A DNA stretch of 64,000 bases from Bretschneidera sinensis. Lineage: Eukaryota > Streptophyta > Magnoliopsida > Brassicales > Akaniaceae. Made by a program: the position numbers and the translations under genes. Positions 12,056-25,100 of this stretch are shown one piece after another (the stretch's first letter is position 1; each line of letters begins with the position of its first letter). The stretch is taken from contig CM043699.1 in the NCBI GenBank assembly GCA_023935145.1, positions 130,696,036-130,760,035 on the forward strand, written 5' to 3'. Below the pieces are notes generated by a model. It made no database searches, was not told the origin of the DNA, and saw only the letters and a list, made by a program, of their open reading frames with translations.

Positions 12056-12520
12056 AGAAAGCTAGAACCGAAACCCTCTGTATATATAATAAGAACATCT
12101 CCTGGTTTCACTACTCGTAACTAAAAGCCAGACGCCAAGGTAATTCCGCTCTTCTAGTCATAGATGTTGATTTACTGTTTTGCTTCTTTTTTTTTTTTTT
12201 TGGTTGCAATTTATCGATAAAAATAGCGCACGTAAATTATGTGTTTATGTTGTGATTTTTTCTCTTTTGTCTTTAAATTTATAATAGCTAGGTATTAATA
12301 ATTCTAGAACTGAAAGCCCTGTATATAATTAGAACATCTCCTGGCCTGATTACTAACTAATAGCAAGGAGTCGCCAAGTTGATTCTGCTCATGGTTTATA
12401 GTTTTCATATTTTCTTATTTAATTGTTGTAGTTGCCTTTTTTCTCATTGATTTACAAAAAAGTAACAGATGATGTACCGTTCTGCTTCTGCGCTCACAAT
12501 TTATCGATAAATTGAACCTT
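12056..12520 (+). repeat. Duplicated leader/promoter-like segment before the F-box pseudogene
   Basis: About 12060-12220 and 12300-12510 are diverged copies. Both contain GAAA(C/G)CC-CTGTATATA followed by AGAACATCTCCTGG, then CTAACTAA or GTAACTAA, a GCCAAG(G/T) step and CAATTTATCGATAAA. The TGTATATA motif in each copy could be a TATA box, so the duplication probably covers the promoter and leader of the F-box gene that follows. It is now likely non-functional because that gene is broken. Confidence 0.55.
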
Positions 12521-12758
12521 TTACTGTGTTGGGGAGTTTGGAGGGAAGAGGGGAAGGGGTATTTAAAGGGAGGGGAAGGGAAGTGTGGGCTTTCTGTTGT
12601 ACTTTTTTTTCGTCTCTATTATAAACCTCTTCAATTATCTTGGGATGATTTAACAACATTTATTTTGATGGTGATTTGCAAATATACGATAGCTTAATTA
12701 ATTTCTTGTTTTTCCCTTTTGCGATTCGCATTGAAACCCTGAAGCTCTGGATATCAAT

Positions 12759-14248
12759 ATGGAAACCCCAACTGAGTTGATAACATTAATTGCTAAGAAT
12801 ACCCACTACCTTGCTGCTCTATATGATCGGTTTAGTGATCTTCCAGAATCCATCATACTTCAGATGTTCTTCTTCCTTGGTCCCAATGACATTGCTCACC
12901 TGAGCTAAGTGTCAACTATGCATGTCAAGTCCTTACTTGTATTTCAGCCTTAATTTTGATTCTCTAAAATGCACAACCAAGTGCTGAGAGTTTCAACGAT
13001 TTCTCAAGCAATTTCTGAGCCTACATAATGCAGCTTAGATACTCCGGTTTCGACTTCATTGCTTTGGTTTTTCCAAACAAATAAATACAACACTAAAGGG
13101 TCTCTTTTCAATTTGTGGATTCATTGCTACTAGATCCAATTTTTATCAAGAGTTTGACATTCGGTTCCCTCAACCAGCTGGTGGGAAACCCTTTATTCTG
13201 CCCAACTTTATTACTCGTCATTAACTCAAGGTTTTGAAGTTGAAGTTGCAAGGGCAAGTATCAACTTGTCCTCCGTCGTGTTTGCCTCCTAGCTTGAGTT
13301 CTTAGCACTGAATTGTTAGAGTTTGTGCGTACTTTAACGGATCCAGATCTGTAGAACCCCGACGACCACGGGTCCCGCTCCCCGATGAGTTGAGTCTGGT
13401 TTTTCGCTTGGTGGTTGGGCTTGGGCTCATGAATAGCCGTGGTTTTGCAGTAAGGCGGAAACTCTAATTAGGGTGTCTCAAGTTACTTATAAATACTCTC
13501 TATATATTGAGTGCACATTTTAACGAGAGATTTGTGAGGTTGATAATAAAAAACTTCTGACAGGACGTAGCCCTATTATGGGCGAATCTGGGTAAATCTT
13601 ATCTTCTTTTCTTTCTATTTATAATTCGTGTGATTGACAGGCCTTGAATTATTCACGAATTTGGTATTGGTTTCCAACTTAGCATCGTTTGGGGAATGGA
13701 TTTGGGAAATCCGTTAAAACTTTGCATCTCATCAAAGTTGATGGTATTTTTTATCTCAACATCACTAGTTCATCTCCGAAAAGACTTGACAATATCTAGG
13801 TGCAACCCTCCTGAAGATGGGAACTATTTGCTTAAACACAAGATTTTTCCCAAAAGAGGTTGACATGAATATTCAAGGAGGGACAGCTATATTTTCATTC
13901 ATTGCTCCTCTTGAAAACTTGGCAATTCTTAAATGTCATTTTGATGCATTGGATCTCAGAATCAGGTCATCTTCTCTCAAGGACTTAGAAATTTATGACC
14001 ATTTCGATATCAACATTTCAGCTGAACAACTTAGAACATTGTCTTTAGGTACGGCTCTGCTCTTTGATTGCTCCACGACTAGTACATGCCGAATTTACTG
14101 CGAGGACTTCTTAGCCCTACGGGATGTCAGTCTCAGCTTGGGACTTGATCTGCATGGGGAATTCACTGATAATGGCTTAATTGAGCTTGTTGACAGCATA
14201 AGATATGCAAAAGCCTTAGAATTACACCTCCATATATCATTGAGGTAA
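12759..14248 (+). pseudogene. F-box/LRR protein pseudogene, interrupted by a solo LTR
   Basis: An ATG at 12759 opens a frame with an F-box core (DRFSDLPESIILQMFFFLGP, DIAHLS) that stops at TAA 12906-12908 after 49 codons, inside the F-box. Scattered coding-like pieces follow, such as LPNFI near 13200. A solo LTR is inserted at 13314-13655. A 143-codon open stretch at 13817-14248 then reads like plant F-box leucine-rich repeats, for example SLKDLEIYDHFDINISAEQL and LRTLSLG. The intact form would recruit substrates to an SCF ubiquitin ligase. Premature stop, frame breaks and the insertion make it a pseudogene. It is not a close copy of the intact F-box gene on the other strand at 16878-19404, whose F-box sequence differs. 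Confidence 0.75.
13314..13655 (+). mobile_element. Solo LTR, probably Ty1/copia type
   Basis: The 342-bp segment begins TGTTAGAG and ends TTATTCA, giving TG..CA ends. It is flanked by TGAAT (13309-13313) and CGAAT (13656-13660), a 5-bp target duplication with one C/T transition. Its 3' part, with AGATTTGTGAGG and GACGTAGCCCTATTATGGGC then AATCTGGGTAAATCTT, resembles the end of many plant copia LTRs that I recall. No internal retroelement sequence or second LTR follows, so unequal recombination has left one LTR. It sits inside the F-box pseudogene. Confidence 0.7.
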
Positions 14249-14259
14249 AGCACAAGTTC

Positions 14260-15960
14260 AATTCAATACTCTGATAATTACCTTCTGTAACATGTTTTCG
14301 ATTAATTGGAGGATGCATTGCTCCTTCGATCCCGTTATTATATAATTACTGCTTTTGGTAGATGGGTCCACAGGGTTAATTAGCTCTCTTTCTGAATACT
14401 GCAGGCTTTGGTTGAGCGCGATCATTTTCCAATTTCATTCTAGTGTTTACAACATATAAGGAGGTAATTATAGCAGTAGCCGCATATCTTGTGGGATTGA
14501 GTAATTTAAAGACTTTAACAATAAGGTGTTAATCTGATTCCTCAAGGACCTGATGAACTTTCTGAAACTGAGGTGGGGAACCGAGTGTCATCCCAAGTTG
14601 GTCTGCATTTTGGAACTATTGCTTAGCTATTTGTTTGATAAAACTATTTTTTGTTTTATTCCACATATTTTTCCTTGTAGTTGATCACCCCACTGCACTC
14701 GGAGGTGGACAAGTTTGGAACTGAGTTTCAGAATTCTCAAAATCACTTGGGAAGTAATCAATTGAAGGGAGTAAAAGTAGAGTTTCAACAGAAGTGGAGA
14801 TTGAATTAAAGCTCATATAGTATTACCTGAAGTATCCAAAAGGATTTGATAGCAATTCAAGCAGGTTTCTGAATCTGCAGTTACTTTACAGATTTATTCT
14901 CTCGTTCTTGTTCTTCTTCTTCTGCTCATTAATATTATTACTATTTTGAGTATTTCCTTCAAGTTTGTTTAAATTTCATACTGCATGGTTATAAGATTAA
15001 TCTTTGGAAAATTCAGCTGCACTAAGGAGTACAAACAAAAAACAGAACTACGATCTGCAAGGATGATGGAAGGTTATGTGTAGATCACCGGCCCAAGTAT
15101 AACCTGAATTGAAAATGTCTCGAATCCTGAGTTTCCCTGAAATGGCTCTTATTTTCTTTGGAAATTGTTTTTTTTTTTGCTTGGTTTAAAAAGATCTTTG
15201 TTGTACAGAGTCTATATTCATGAAATGGTAGTATTTGTAATCTCACCCCACATTCCACACTATCAACGCCACCCCAAGCATGTCGAAAAAAACGTAAAAA
15301 CCACCATCTTTATAATTCTTGAACTATATATTCGACTTAAATCTCTGTTTGAAGGCTTTAATTGTTATTGAAATTACCATCGGAGAATTACAGCAAGAGA
15401 TTTTGTTGTGATAATTTCTCATTAATTTTATCTTATTAATCGTAGTTACTAGTACACTAACTGTAACATAATGCATTTTTCTTAATCGCAAGCCTAATTA
15501 AGTAAATGTCCTTAAGAGAAATTGTTATAGTTTTCTTCCCCTCTTCTTCTTTGTCGTCGTCGTCTGTTAGCTTTTAAGAGGTCACACTCCAGAAACTAGC
15601 AAGTGTAAAATTGAAATTTAATGAATAAAAAATGAAATTTAATATTTAAATGCACTAATATATATACGTATGACAATGAGGTTTTAGTAATAGCTAGGTT
15701 AATTATATTTGAAAACCTTTTCGAGAAATTTTTGTATGCACTTTATGCAAATTATAAAGAATATGCATTAATCGGTACATCTTAAAAGAAAAAAAAAATG
15801 ATCCAACTCACTTTTATCTTATTTTAAATGGATAAAACTTATTCGGTGCACGCATCTTATTTGCATCCGCGAGAATTCCTTACCATGTAGATCAGAGGGC
15901 TTAAGTTGTTTATACTTGGACAAGAATTCCTCATTTGTTTATACTTGAACAATTGAACAC
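14260..15960. other. Intergenic, weakly F-box-derived or unclassified
   Basis: This follows the F-box pseudogene. There may be further decayed exon pieces near 14520-14780, but no frame stays open and I cannot align them to a family. A 68-codon frame at 15165-15371 lacks any signature and is treated as chance. No RNA gene was seen. Confidence 0.35.
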
Positions 15961-15999
15961 ATTTTTTTTTTCAGGAGTACGGAATAAACAATTTTCTTT

Positions 16000-16250
16000 T
16001 CTCCATGATCAACAGTATCCCCATCTTCTTGAATTAGCTGATGTTGATACTCATCCTAATGGTGCGATGATGGCCGATTGCAGGTTCATACTGCGATCTC
16101 TCCCTTAGCATAAGATCAATCATTGCTACAGAGAATCCAATAGGCTCGCTGATGGCCTGGCACAAAAAAGGGAGCAGTATTGGCCCATGCATCTGTTTTG
16201 TATTTTGAGAAACCTCCTGATGATATCGTGGACATCTATGTTTTTTATAT
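16000..16250 (+). pseudogene. Fragment of an RNase H-like domain (RVT_3 type)
   Basis: Two pieces in different frames resemble the C-terminal half of plant RNase H-like domains from non-LTR retroelements. The first is MMADCRFILR with preceding acidic context (about 16066-16100). The second is HCYRESNRLADGLAQ (about 16117-16161), whose HxYRExNRxAD core is the known signature. Frame changes and stops separate them. No full domain remains. It is most simply a dead retroelement or domesticated-domain scrap. Confidence 0.55.
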
Positions 16251-16689
16251 ATGGGGTATGTGTCACTCGAATGGTTTGTAATGTCTAGTTATTTATTTAT
16301 GACATTTTTTTCTTTTTTGATAAAAAGAAAAAACAAAGAAGTTATGGAGAAATTATTGATTGTTTCTAACCCAAAGAATAGTTATAATTCTCCCTAGATC
16401 AGCTGGAAACTTGAGTAGTAACACGAAGGGATCAAAAGATAATTTCTGAAAAGTTAGAGAAATTACTAGTCGAGTTTACAAGAGTTGTTACTCGAGTTTC
16501 CAGCTGTTGGCTAGGGAGTATGGCTATTGTTCCACGAGATCAGGAACAACTAATAATTTCTGCCGGAGAGTACGCATACAATATGTGCAGGTAATTACAC
16601 CATATCAACAAGTTGAAAATAAATAACTATGAAGGAAAAAAGAAAAATAAACTTGCATATGAAAGGTGAATAAATTAAACCCCATCTAA

Positions 16690-16711
16690 TATATATATAT
16701 ATATATATATA
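16690..16711. repeat. (AT)n microsatellite
   Basis: A short perfect alternating AT run downstream of the minus-strand F-box gene. Confidence 0.8.
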
Positions 16712-16877
16712 AATAAAAAACTGAAATCCATAAAAATTTCAAGGTTCAACAACATAGAGATCTATACCATACACATCGATCTCCTTTAAAATGAAATTAA
16801 CATCAACAGATGTAAATAGTTCTCAATTTGGCTTCAGCTTTTGCATCTGTAGGTACTTAAGAAAAATCAAAGGCAGT

Positions 16878-19404
16878 TCAATACCATTTGATCACCATAT
16901 TCTCAGAAGCAATATCCTCAATTAGCAACCCTGCAATTGCTTCTGAAAACATTACTGAGTTACATCTGATCGATTTTCTAATCGTAACCCTACAAAGGGA
17001 CCTTGAATTTCTCAGTAAAAACTTCAGAAGTTCAGTTTCAAAGAGCTTGCCAGTGAACCCTTCAACTCTAATAGCTTGAAGGTGTTCAAAAGGTTGGTCC
17101 TTATCCAGCAGAATGCCATCACACAGCTCGTGTGGATAATGGAGAACATCCTGATCAAAATCAAATAAAAGGATCGGAGTACTTTTTGTAAGATATAATA
17201 GAAGTGATCACACCTCGGATTAATTAATCATAGCCTACATGCTAATTAATAATAAAGAGAACTCACGTTTCTGTATCGTGCTGGACTGCACGTAAATGTA
17301 ATGGTTTTCAAACGCGGCGAGTTCTGGAGCAAGCACAAAATCCCTGGAAGCTCATATTCTTCCAAGCGCGTCTTTAGCGTCAATTGTTCAATGCTCGAAA
17401 CTTGAAACAGTGGCTCCTCACCATACAAGTAATCAAACCGATGCACCTATATAACAGAACAACATTAATGTTAGAGCATGATGAAAAATAAAATTATTTT
17501 GTTTCATTAGGAAGAAAAGATTGATGTTATAATTAGAGCATGATGATAAAAAACTAGAAACACATTTATTTAGTCTGTTATGATGATCCTTATTTGCATG
17601 TAAGTACATATATCTTTCAGAAATCTATCCATTTGCATTACAACATGAATGTTATTCATTATAATTTAGTTTTATTCAAAATATGAAAGATTGTAAACAT
17701 GTTTTCATAAATAAAAAACAAATTGTAAACGTGTCCCATGTTTTTTTTTTATTTTAAACAAGCATAAATATAAACTGTATCATGTCATTATACTTATCTC
17801 GTGTTTTTATTAAGGTCGGTTTATCTCACTTTCTAAATCGATCATTATTCATATTTAAAAGCTTGCTTAAGATCTATCACCCTACGCACGATGTTGATCT
17901 TGATTGCGCATAAGAGATCATATTAGATAAATTCATGATTCATATTATGTTGGATCCCAATTATTTAATTTGTCGTCTGTGCTGACGACAAAAATAACGA
18001 ATTTAACGTCTGTTTGCTTCATATAGATCATCGCTAACTGTATACTAATTAATGAACTTCATACCATTCAATCCAATTTTTTGATCTCTAGCAAATTCGA
18101 AGAGAATGTAAATTTTCTTTTTTTGTTATTTCCATTAGTACTCATGAATTAATTAATTAATGAAAAAGTCATTTTTCATCTTTTCTTTGCAGGATACATA
18201 AGAAATTGGTGTTAGTTTAAGAGGTTATAGGACCTATATATATCAATACTACTAGAGTTTTATTACTAATACAGGTTAATGGATAGATCATGAACACACC
18301 GTTTTTTGCAGAAATAATTAAATCTACAAAATTAGACATAATTATAATATAAAGGAAATAACAGAAAGCAATAAAAATAATAGTAACAGAAGGAAAAAAA
18401 AAAAAAAGTGAATTTGAAGGTAGTAACATTACCTTGAGTGCATAAGCGCACAATGAAAAGGTCTTGACATTAGGAACTTGAGAAAGAAAGCTCCTAATCT
18501 CCTCAAAACGGTATGGATCAGTAGTCCATCCAGGGAATTCAAGCACAAATTGATCCAGACCATTCATTTCTCTCAGATTGAACCAAACAAGGCTTCCCAC
18601 ATACTCAAAATAAACGAGACCTGGAAGATGAAGCTCAATTCCATGTGAAAGCGGGATGCAACGTCTCACTATCAACCTCTTCAGCCGCAACCCGGGGGAA
18701 CAAATCTCAACCTTACGCACATTAACACATTCTGACAAGCATAAAGTCTCCAAGCCAGGACAGCTATACATAATATGAGTTAACATCAGTTCTGTAATCG
18801 ATGTTCTCCTCAACGTTAAACTAGTTAGAATACAAAACCACTGGAAGTTGCAGAAACCCAACCCAACAGAATCAAGGGTCAAAACCCTAATGCTCTCCCC
18901 AGCTTGGAACAAAAAGTTAGGCAACACATATTGCTGTGTTTCATTGTATCCTCTCGGCTGGGTACCCAAGGGGTCCCCGTCTGTGAAATCGAGGCTCAAT
19001 TCCTCCACTTTTTTCGTCAAAGCGTATTCGATCCATTGATCGATGTTCGCCTGGTACTGGTTCGCGTAAAACATGCGGATGCTGAACTTTGATAGCACTG
19101 GTGATGCCAAAAACGCCGTTGTTCGGTTTACGAAATCGATGAATCGCATCTTCCCGTTGCGTTTGAGCTCAAATGACTTGGTGTTTCTTCCGACGTTGAT
19201 CAGATACTGCCTTGCGTTAGTGTACATGAATTTGACCTCATCTAGCTCAAACGAATTACAGAAGAGCCAGAGGTCGTATTCATGCCAATCTCTCCGCAAG
19301 GAGCAAAGGCGAAAGGATTCTATTAAGGGTAGGCGGCTGATTATCTCTACCACCATGTCGTATGGGAGGTGAGAGAATCTGTCGAAGGTGGTAGTAACAT
19401 CCAT
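16878..19404 (-). CDS. F-box/LRR protein with C-terminal FBD domain
   Basis: Three minus-strand exons join in phase 0: 19404-18433, 17446-17267 and 17150-16878, giving 474 residues and a TGA stop. Donors are AAG|GTAATG and AAC|GTGAGT; acceptors are TATAG|GTG and TCAG|GAT. Reading past the first donor gives a false extension to 18217. The F-box is at residues 9-46 (FDRFSHLPYDMVVEIISRLP). Leucine-rich repeats occupy about 130-330 (VEELSLDF, IRVLTLDS, LTSLTLRRTSITELML, LETLCLSECVNVRKVEI). Exons 2-3 hold the FBD-like tail (LPGILCLLQNSPRLKTITF and LLKFLLRNSRSLCRVTI). Such proteins are SCF ubiquitin-ligase substrate adaptors; the substrate is unknown. No lesion is seen, so it is probably expressed. 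This is a huge, rapidly turning-over plant family, so a specific symbol is not justified. Confidence 0.88.
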
Positions 19405-19759
19405 GGCTGACAGAGAGAGATTTTTGGTTACAGACTTCTACAGTGAACTGAAAGGTGGCGGTGACAGAGATACCTAGACTTGCGAGTTTTTCTTTTCTTC
19501 TTTTTTTCTTTTAGTGAGGAAGGTTGTCTTGTGGGCTCTTGTATTAATAGTAGCGGGGGATCTCTAAGGACAAATCGTTTCTTGACACGTGTACTTTGTG
19601 GACCCAAATTGAAGTTTTTATGCCGATAGTAGACGGTTTGCTCTTTTACGTAGCTTTGGCGGAGTTTGAGACAGTGGAACTCTAGGAGACTAAAATCAAT
19701 CCGAGGCTGATGTCGAGCGGCTTTGGGGCGCGTGCAATACACGTGTAGACATTGCCGCG

Positions 19760-21220
19760 ATTTTTGTTTTAAAGGCTTTTAGATGCTGGCTTGCTTTACA
19801 CAATAAGTTCTAGACCAACATTGGTAACAATTTCACAATAATAGAGAAATTTATATTTTTAAGTGCTCTATTTAAATGTATGTAGATACTTATTACTATA
19901 TTTTTCTCTTATTTATTCGATTAATGGATTTTTTTTATTAATGCCATTGATATTAAGCTTTATGTAAAAATCCAATGGATTTCGAAGCAAAATTATTTTT
20001 TTAAGAAGTTATTTCTTTTATAGTTATCTCAAGGTTATCTGGTTTTATTTTTACCAAATATGAACTTATTGTTTGTTGGTATGCATGTGTTCACCATTTA
20101 ATTATGGTTAAAAGTGGTTAATTACTGTCTTAAAAAAGTTGCAAAACGATAAATATCTTTTTAAACAATTCATTGTCATTTTTTGAAATATGGGCCCCAC
20201 TAATAGAATAGAACCCACTTTATCTAATCTAAAATTTGAAATAACATCAGTAAAATGAATTGACATGAATCAGTATTTATGTACGTTTATTCTATGTGTG
20301 ATAATAGTTTCAGAATGAGCGTTACTTGGAAGACTTAAAATACTACCAATCCAATGATCTGACATTAATCAATATTTATGTTCAATTTATGGGTAAGAAT
20401 CATCTCACAACGAGCGTTACAAGAATAATTATTAAAAAAATGTTGAGTGTTACAAGAATAATCATTAAAAAAATACTTTGTAAGGTTATTGTAAAGTTAC
20501 CAAACTTGAAACTAAAATTGTATAAAGTATTTATGTTTGCTGGCTAATAGTAGATTTATGCCATTTTTTGTGACAACTTTAATATTGTCTTAATCTTTAC
20601 AATTGAAATGATTTTGGTCATATTGCAGGCTAATTGATGGTACAAACTAACTAAAATTAGTACAAACACAATGATATAATTAAAAACAATAATGATGGGT
20701 GGATATCCTTTTAAAATGGTTTTAAAAATTTGAATGATAATTATTTAAAAAAATTTGATAATAATTATCATTCAAATTTCACGCAATTAAAAAAATAATT
20801 ACATACGTTTAATTCCTAGAAAACCACAAGAATTTGTAGTGTAGCAGAGCCACAGCAAATGACAAAAGAGCCCGCAGAGTAGAGGATGTAAAATTTCCTT
20901 TGCCCACGGTTTCACGAAATTTGGATGAGAGAGCAGGGCTTTGCATGACAAATGTGGTTTAAAATTGGAGGCAGGTGGAGTGTTTTTTTTTTTTTCTAGC
21001 AACCTTCGTCCTTAATTTGGTTTGTTAGATGTGTTGAAAGAACCTAGCCAAAGCTAAAAAAAAAGTCCAAAGAACCTAGCCAAAGTGATTCTTTTTTTTT
21101 TTTTTTTTTTATGGTAGTAGAAGGACAAAAACCAAAGACTAATGGGGTTTATTATGCAAGAGCAAGTCTCGTTGTTTCCATGAGCAAAAGTTTGATTATT
21201 AAATTGACAATTCAACTAGT
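19760..21220. other. Intergenic AT-rich region, no gene supported
   Basis: Short frames such as 20326-20547 (+) and 20799-21002 (-) have no recognisable motifs. A 25-30 bp imperfect direct repeat (ACAAGAATAAT(T/C)ATTAAAAAAAT) lies at about 20418-20475. An AAAGAACCTAGCCAAAG repeat occurs twice near 21037-21087. Confidence 0.45.
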
Positions 21221-21225
21221 CTTAG

Positions 21226-21783
21226 ATTTTGTTTGGAAACAGTATTTGAAAATCATTTTTAGTTTTCGAAAGTTGGAAACAATTTTTAAAAACTCTTTTT
21301 ATGTTTGACAAACAGCTTTCAAAACCAATTTTCTAAAATAATTTTCAAAAAACCAGTTTTCAAAAACTGTTTTCTGAAAACTTCAAATTGGTGTTTTCTG
21401 ACATAATTTTCGAAAAATAGCCATAAAATCAGTATTCACTTCTCTGTTTCATTCTTCCTCCATAGTATATAAAAAATATTAAAATTTAAAAATAAAATAA
21501 TATTAATTATTTTTTAAATATTTAGTAAATATGAGAAATAAAATTAATATAAATTTTAAATTTAAACTCAAAACTAAAAATAATTACAAGATGTATCAAA
21601 ATAGTTTTCAAAATAAGATTATCTAAACAACATTTCATTGTTTTCTGTTATGGAAACAGTTTTCGAGTTACAGTTATCCAAACATGTTTTCTTCATAAAA
21701 TATCAGAAAACTGTTTTCAGTTTTTATTTTAGAAAACAATTTTCGAAAACTAAAAACAGAAAGCTGTTACCCAAACATGCCCC
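21226..21783. mobile_element. MITE-like dispersed repeat, copy 1
   Basis: The segment starts near TTTGTTTGGAAACAG and ends near CTGTTACCCAAACATGCCCC, so its ends are imperfect inverted repeats. The interior is rich in GTTTTC/GAAAAC runs and has the marker TAAATATGAGAAATAAAATT. Two relatives occur at about 47121-47645 and 62752-63112 in this window. No coding capacity is seen, which fits a non-autonomous element. The superfamily is not determined. Confidence 0.65.
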
Positions 21784-22159
21784 TAAACTTTGTTCATAGC
21801 TATAGTTTCTGGTTTACAAAAAATGTTTTTGAAACGATTCATGGTAAGTTAATTGTGAAATTATAAATTATTTAATATCTAATAAAATATCAATAAAAAC
21901 AATTTTTTTCATTAAAGCACAGACGTGTTTGACATATCTTTTGTTTATAGAAAATATAAATCATTTCTTATACTCTTTCAAATGCTTTAAAATTTGAAGC
22001 TATACGGTGTGCTTTTTAAGGTTTAAATACTTTAAAGAAGTTTTTCAAATTCGAATTTCTTCATCCTCAATCATAAAAAATAAACAAAATAAGCTATCGT
22101 TTCAATGAAAAAATAAATATTTACCATTTAAAATCACGTGTTTAAAAAAATAAGGAACA

Positions 22160-25100
22160 TTTTAATTAATCTTTTTTTTATTTGCATGGCGGAGACTTAT
22201 AAACATTACCTTGAAACGGTTTATAATAAGTTAGCGGGAAAACTATAAACTGTTTTAACGTTTAATAACATATCAGTAAAAATAATAATGCCCAATAAAA
22301 ATAGTATTGGTTTTATAATTAATTGAGATATAAATTTCAATTCATAAACTTTATAAAAGTTTAAAATTGTAAAACCTAATAAATCAAAACTAAATATAAA
22401 TATTTTTTAAGATCATAATTCAATATAAAAATCTAATCTTAATAGTTAAATATAGTAAACTAACTTAAATTAGCTATCTAGTATAATCAAATTATAATAT
22501 TATATCATAAAAAGGTGAAGAAATTGAATTTACATGACATTTCTTTTTCTAAATATTTTTTCAACCCAACATAATTTTTGTATTTGTAATTCTATGAGTT
22601 ATATAAATTAAGCCCAATCTAGGAACGCTATAAATATCTAAAATAATAAAGTGAAGTTTATAAAATGTTTAAAATAAATAATGCAATTCAGTTAAGTAGT
22701 GAACTAATTTAAATTAGATATACAAAAAAATGAGTTTGTTAAACAATAACTCACCATAGACGGTTTCACCATTGATCATTCATGTGATTTTATTTTCATA
22801 TTTCAATTGATTGGAACCCCATTAAATATATCAAATAATTTCTTTCAAAAGAAGATAACTCAAATAATTATAAAACTATATTATTGGATGCTATTTGTCA
22901 TGGGATGTGAGTAGGGAGTGGATTCATTTATGAATCTTAATCGAGTTGAGTCTCAAGCCAAACTCAATCCAAAAAACTGAACTCGAACTCGATTCAAAAA
23001 GTAATAAATATAACTCGAGCTTAACTTACGGGCTGCTCAAGTAAATTTTAATAACCTAAAATTTTAACATAATGGTGGGAAACCAATAAAATTAGATTTT
23101 TCTCATCAAAATCCAATATGGGTGAAGCCCATGAAACACTACGAACCAACAATATAATTATTATAGTAGGGCAATTGGTATGTAAGAGATGGATTTTTTC
23201 CTAACGTTTGTATAAGCGATATGGAATTGAAATGAGAAGAAAGATCGAGGATGTTGAGGTGCTAGGTGGTATTAGATGAATGAAATAGATTTTATGGTTT
23301 TTATATTTTTTTTGATGGAGATAGAATAATAAAAACATAAAAACACATAAATTCGTATAATAAAAAGACACGAATTTCACATGAAAAATATAAATACATG
23401 ATAAGTAAAAACAAAATTGTTTGCATTTGTTAACGGTAGTGGGTTGGTGACATGGTGTTAGAAGGGGATACATGAATCCCACATTGAAACTAGGCAATAA
23501 AAATATAGGAAGCTTCTCTATAAAAGGCTTCATCTGGCCATTCACTTACACATGTAATGAAGTTGCCTTGCCTTACCTTCAACTGAAGTTTCAATTGTAA
23601 ATATTTTTTGTAATTAATATCTAAAACAAGGTATGTTAATAAATAAATATAAAAATGAAAAATTAATGTGCGGAGACATGATGAAACGAGTTTTGCGAGT
23701 GAATTCATTTGTAAATCTTAAGTGAGTTGATAAATTATTGGATGCTATTTTGTATGGAATATGAGTAAGGGTGGATTCAATCTTAATCAATTTGAAAAAT
23801 TATATTGAATGTGTGATGTCATAATTCAAAATAAAATAAATAAAAAATAATAAGTGAGCTCTTGTCGTGATATTTACTGTCATTATTTTATTATAAATTC
23901 AAACATATAAACATTGGAAAATTAAAATATAAAATATATTTTTAATTTAATCAACAATATAAGCCAAATTGAATTTCAACGAATTAAATTATTGATATTG
24001 TATTCTAAATAGGTATAAAGGAAAAAAAATATAAATTTTTGTCACAATCACATGTAAGTTTTAAATCATTGATGTATATACTTAATATATATTTTTTTTC
24101 TATTATTGTTTATTTCTTATCCATGTATGAGAGCTATGTACCAATAAAAAAAAGTATAAGAGTAATATACTTATTTGAATCATAATTTTTCTTTTTACAA
24201 GAATAATAATATTTCACATTGTTTCATAAACACTTATGCATTCCATGCACGTGTTATACGACTAGTATATAATTATTATGGGGGCTTTTTTTAAGAAGCA
24301 CTCTGATGATGTCCTGTGTCCAAACTTTTTAACTCCAAGCATGAAACTACGTAGTTTTGGTTTTATAATTAATTAATATAATAAAAAGAATCCATAAACA
24401 CTATAAAAGTTTAAAATAATAAAAATCAATAAAGTAGTAATGTTTTATAAATAATTGGGATGTGAAGCTGAATCCATAACTTTATAAAAGCTTAAAATAA
24501 TAAAGCTCAGTAAATTAAAATTAAATATAACAAATTTAATAATAATTCAATATAAAAAAATTTAACTAACTTAATAATTAACTAGTAAACTAACTTAAAT
24601 AAGATATTCAATAGAATTATGTTATAAAAAGGGTCAAATGAATTTACATGCATTTTTTAATATTTTAATAGAAATTCATTATAAAGTACCTAATCAACTT
24701 AATAATAAAATATTAAACTAACTAAATTAGGTATTAAATAAAATTATATTCTAAAATGGATAAAATTAATCTATATGATTTTTTATTAATTCCAACACAA
24801 CATTTTGTATTTATAGTCACGTGGGTTATATAAAGTCAAATTTATAAACCTTATAAAATTATAAAATAATTAAATATAATTTATAAAATACTTAATGTAA
24901 ATAATACAATTAAATTAAATAAATAACATGAATTAAAATTTTAAAAAATTGAATTTATCAAATAATATTCCACCACAGAGGGGTTCATCGTTAACCATTT
25001 ACCTAAATCTTTTTAATTTTATTTTGATTGGAACCCATTTGATATAACAAATAATCATAAAATATTGTTGCTGAATGCTTTTACAAAATTACATGGATGT

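Noticed and set aside
18217..18432. C-terminal extension of the F-box frame on the minus strand
   Set aside because: It reads through a good GTAATG donor into intron. The spliced FBD exons at 17446-17267 and 17150-16878 complete the family domain instead.
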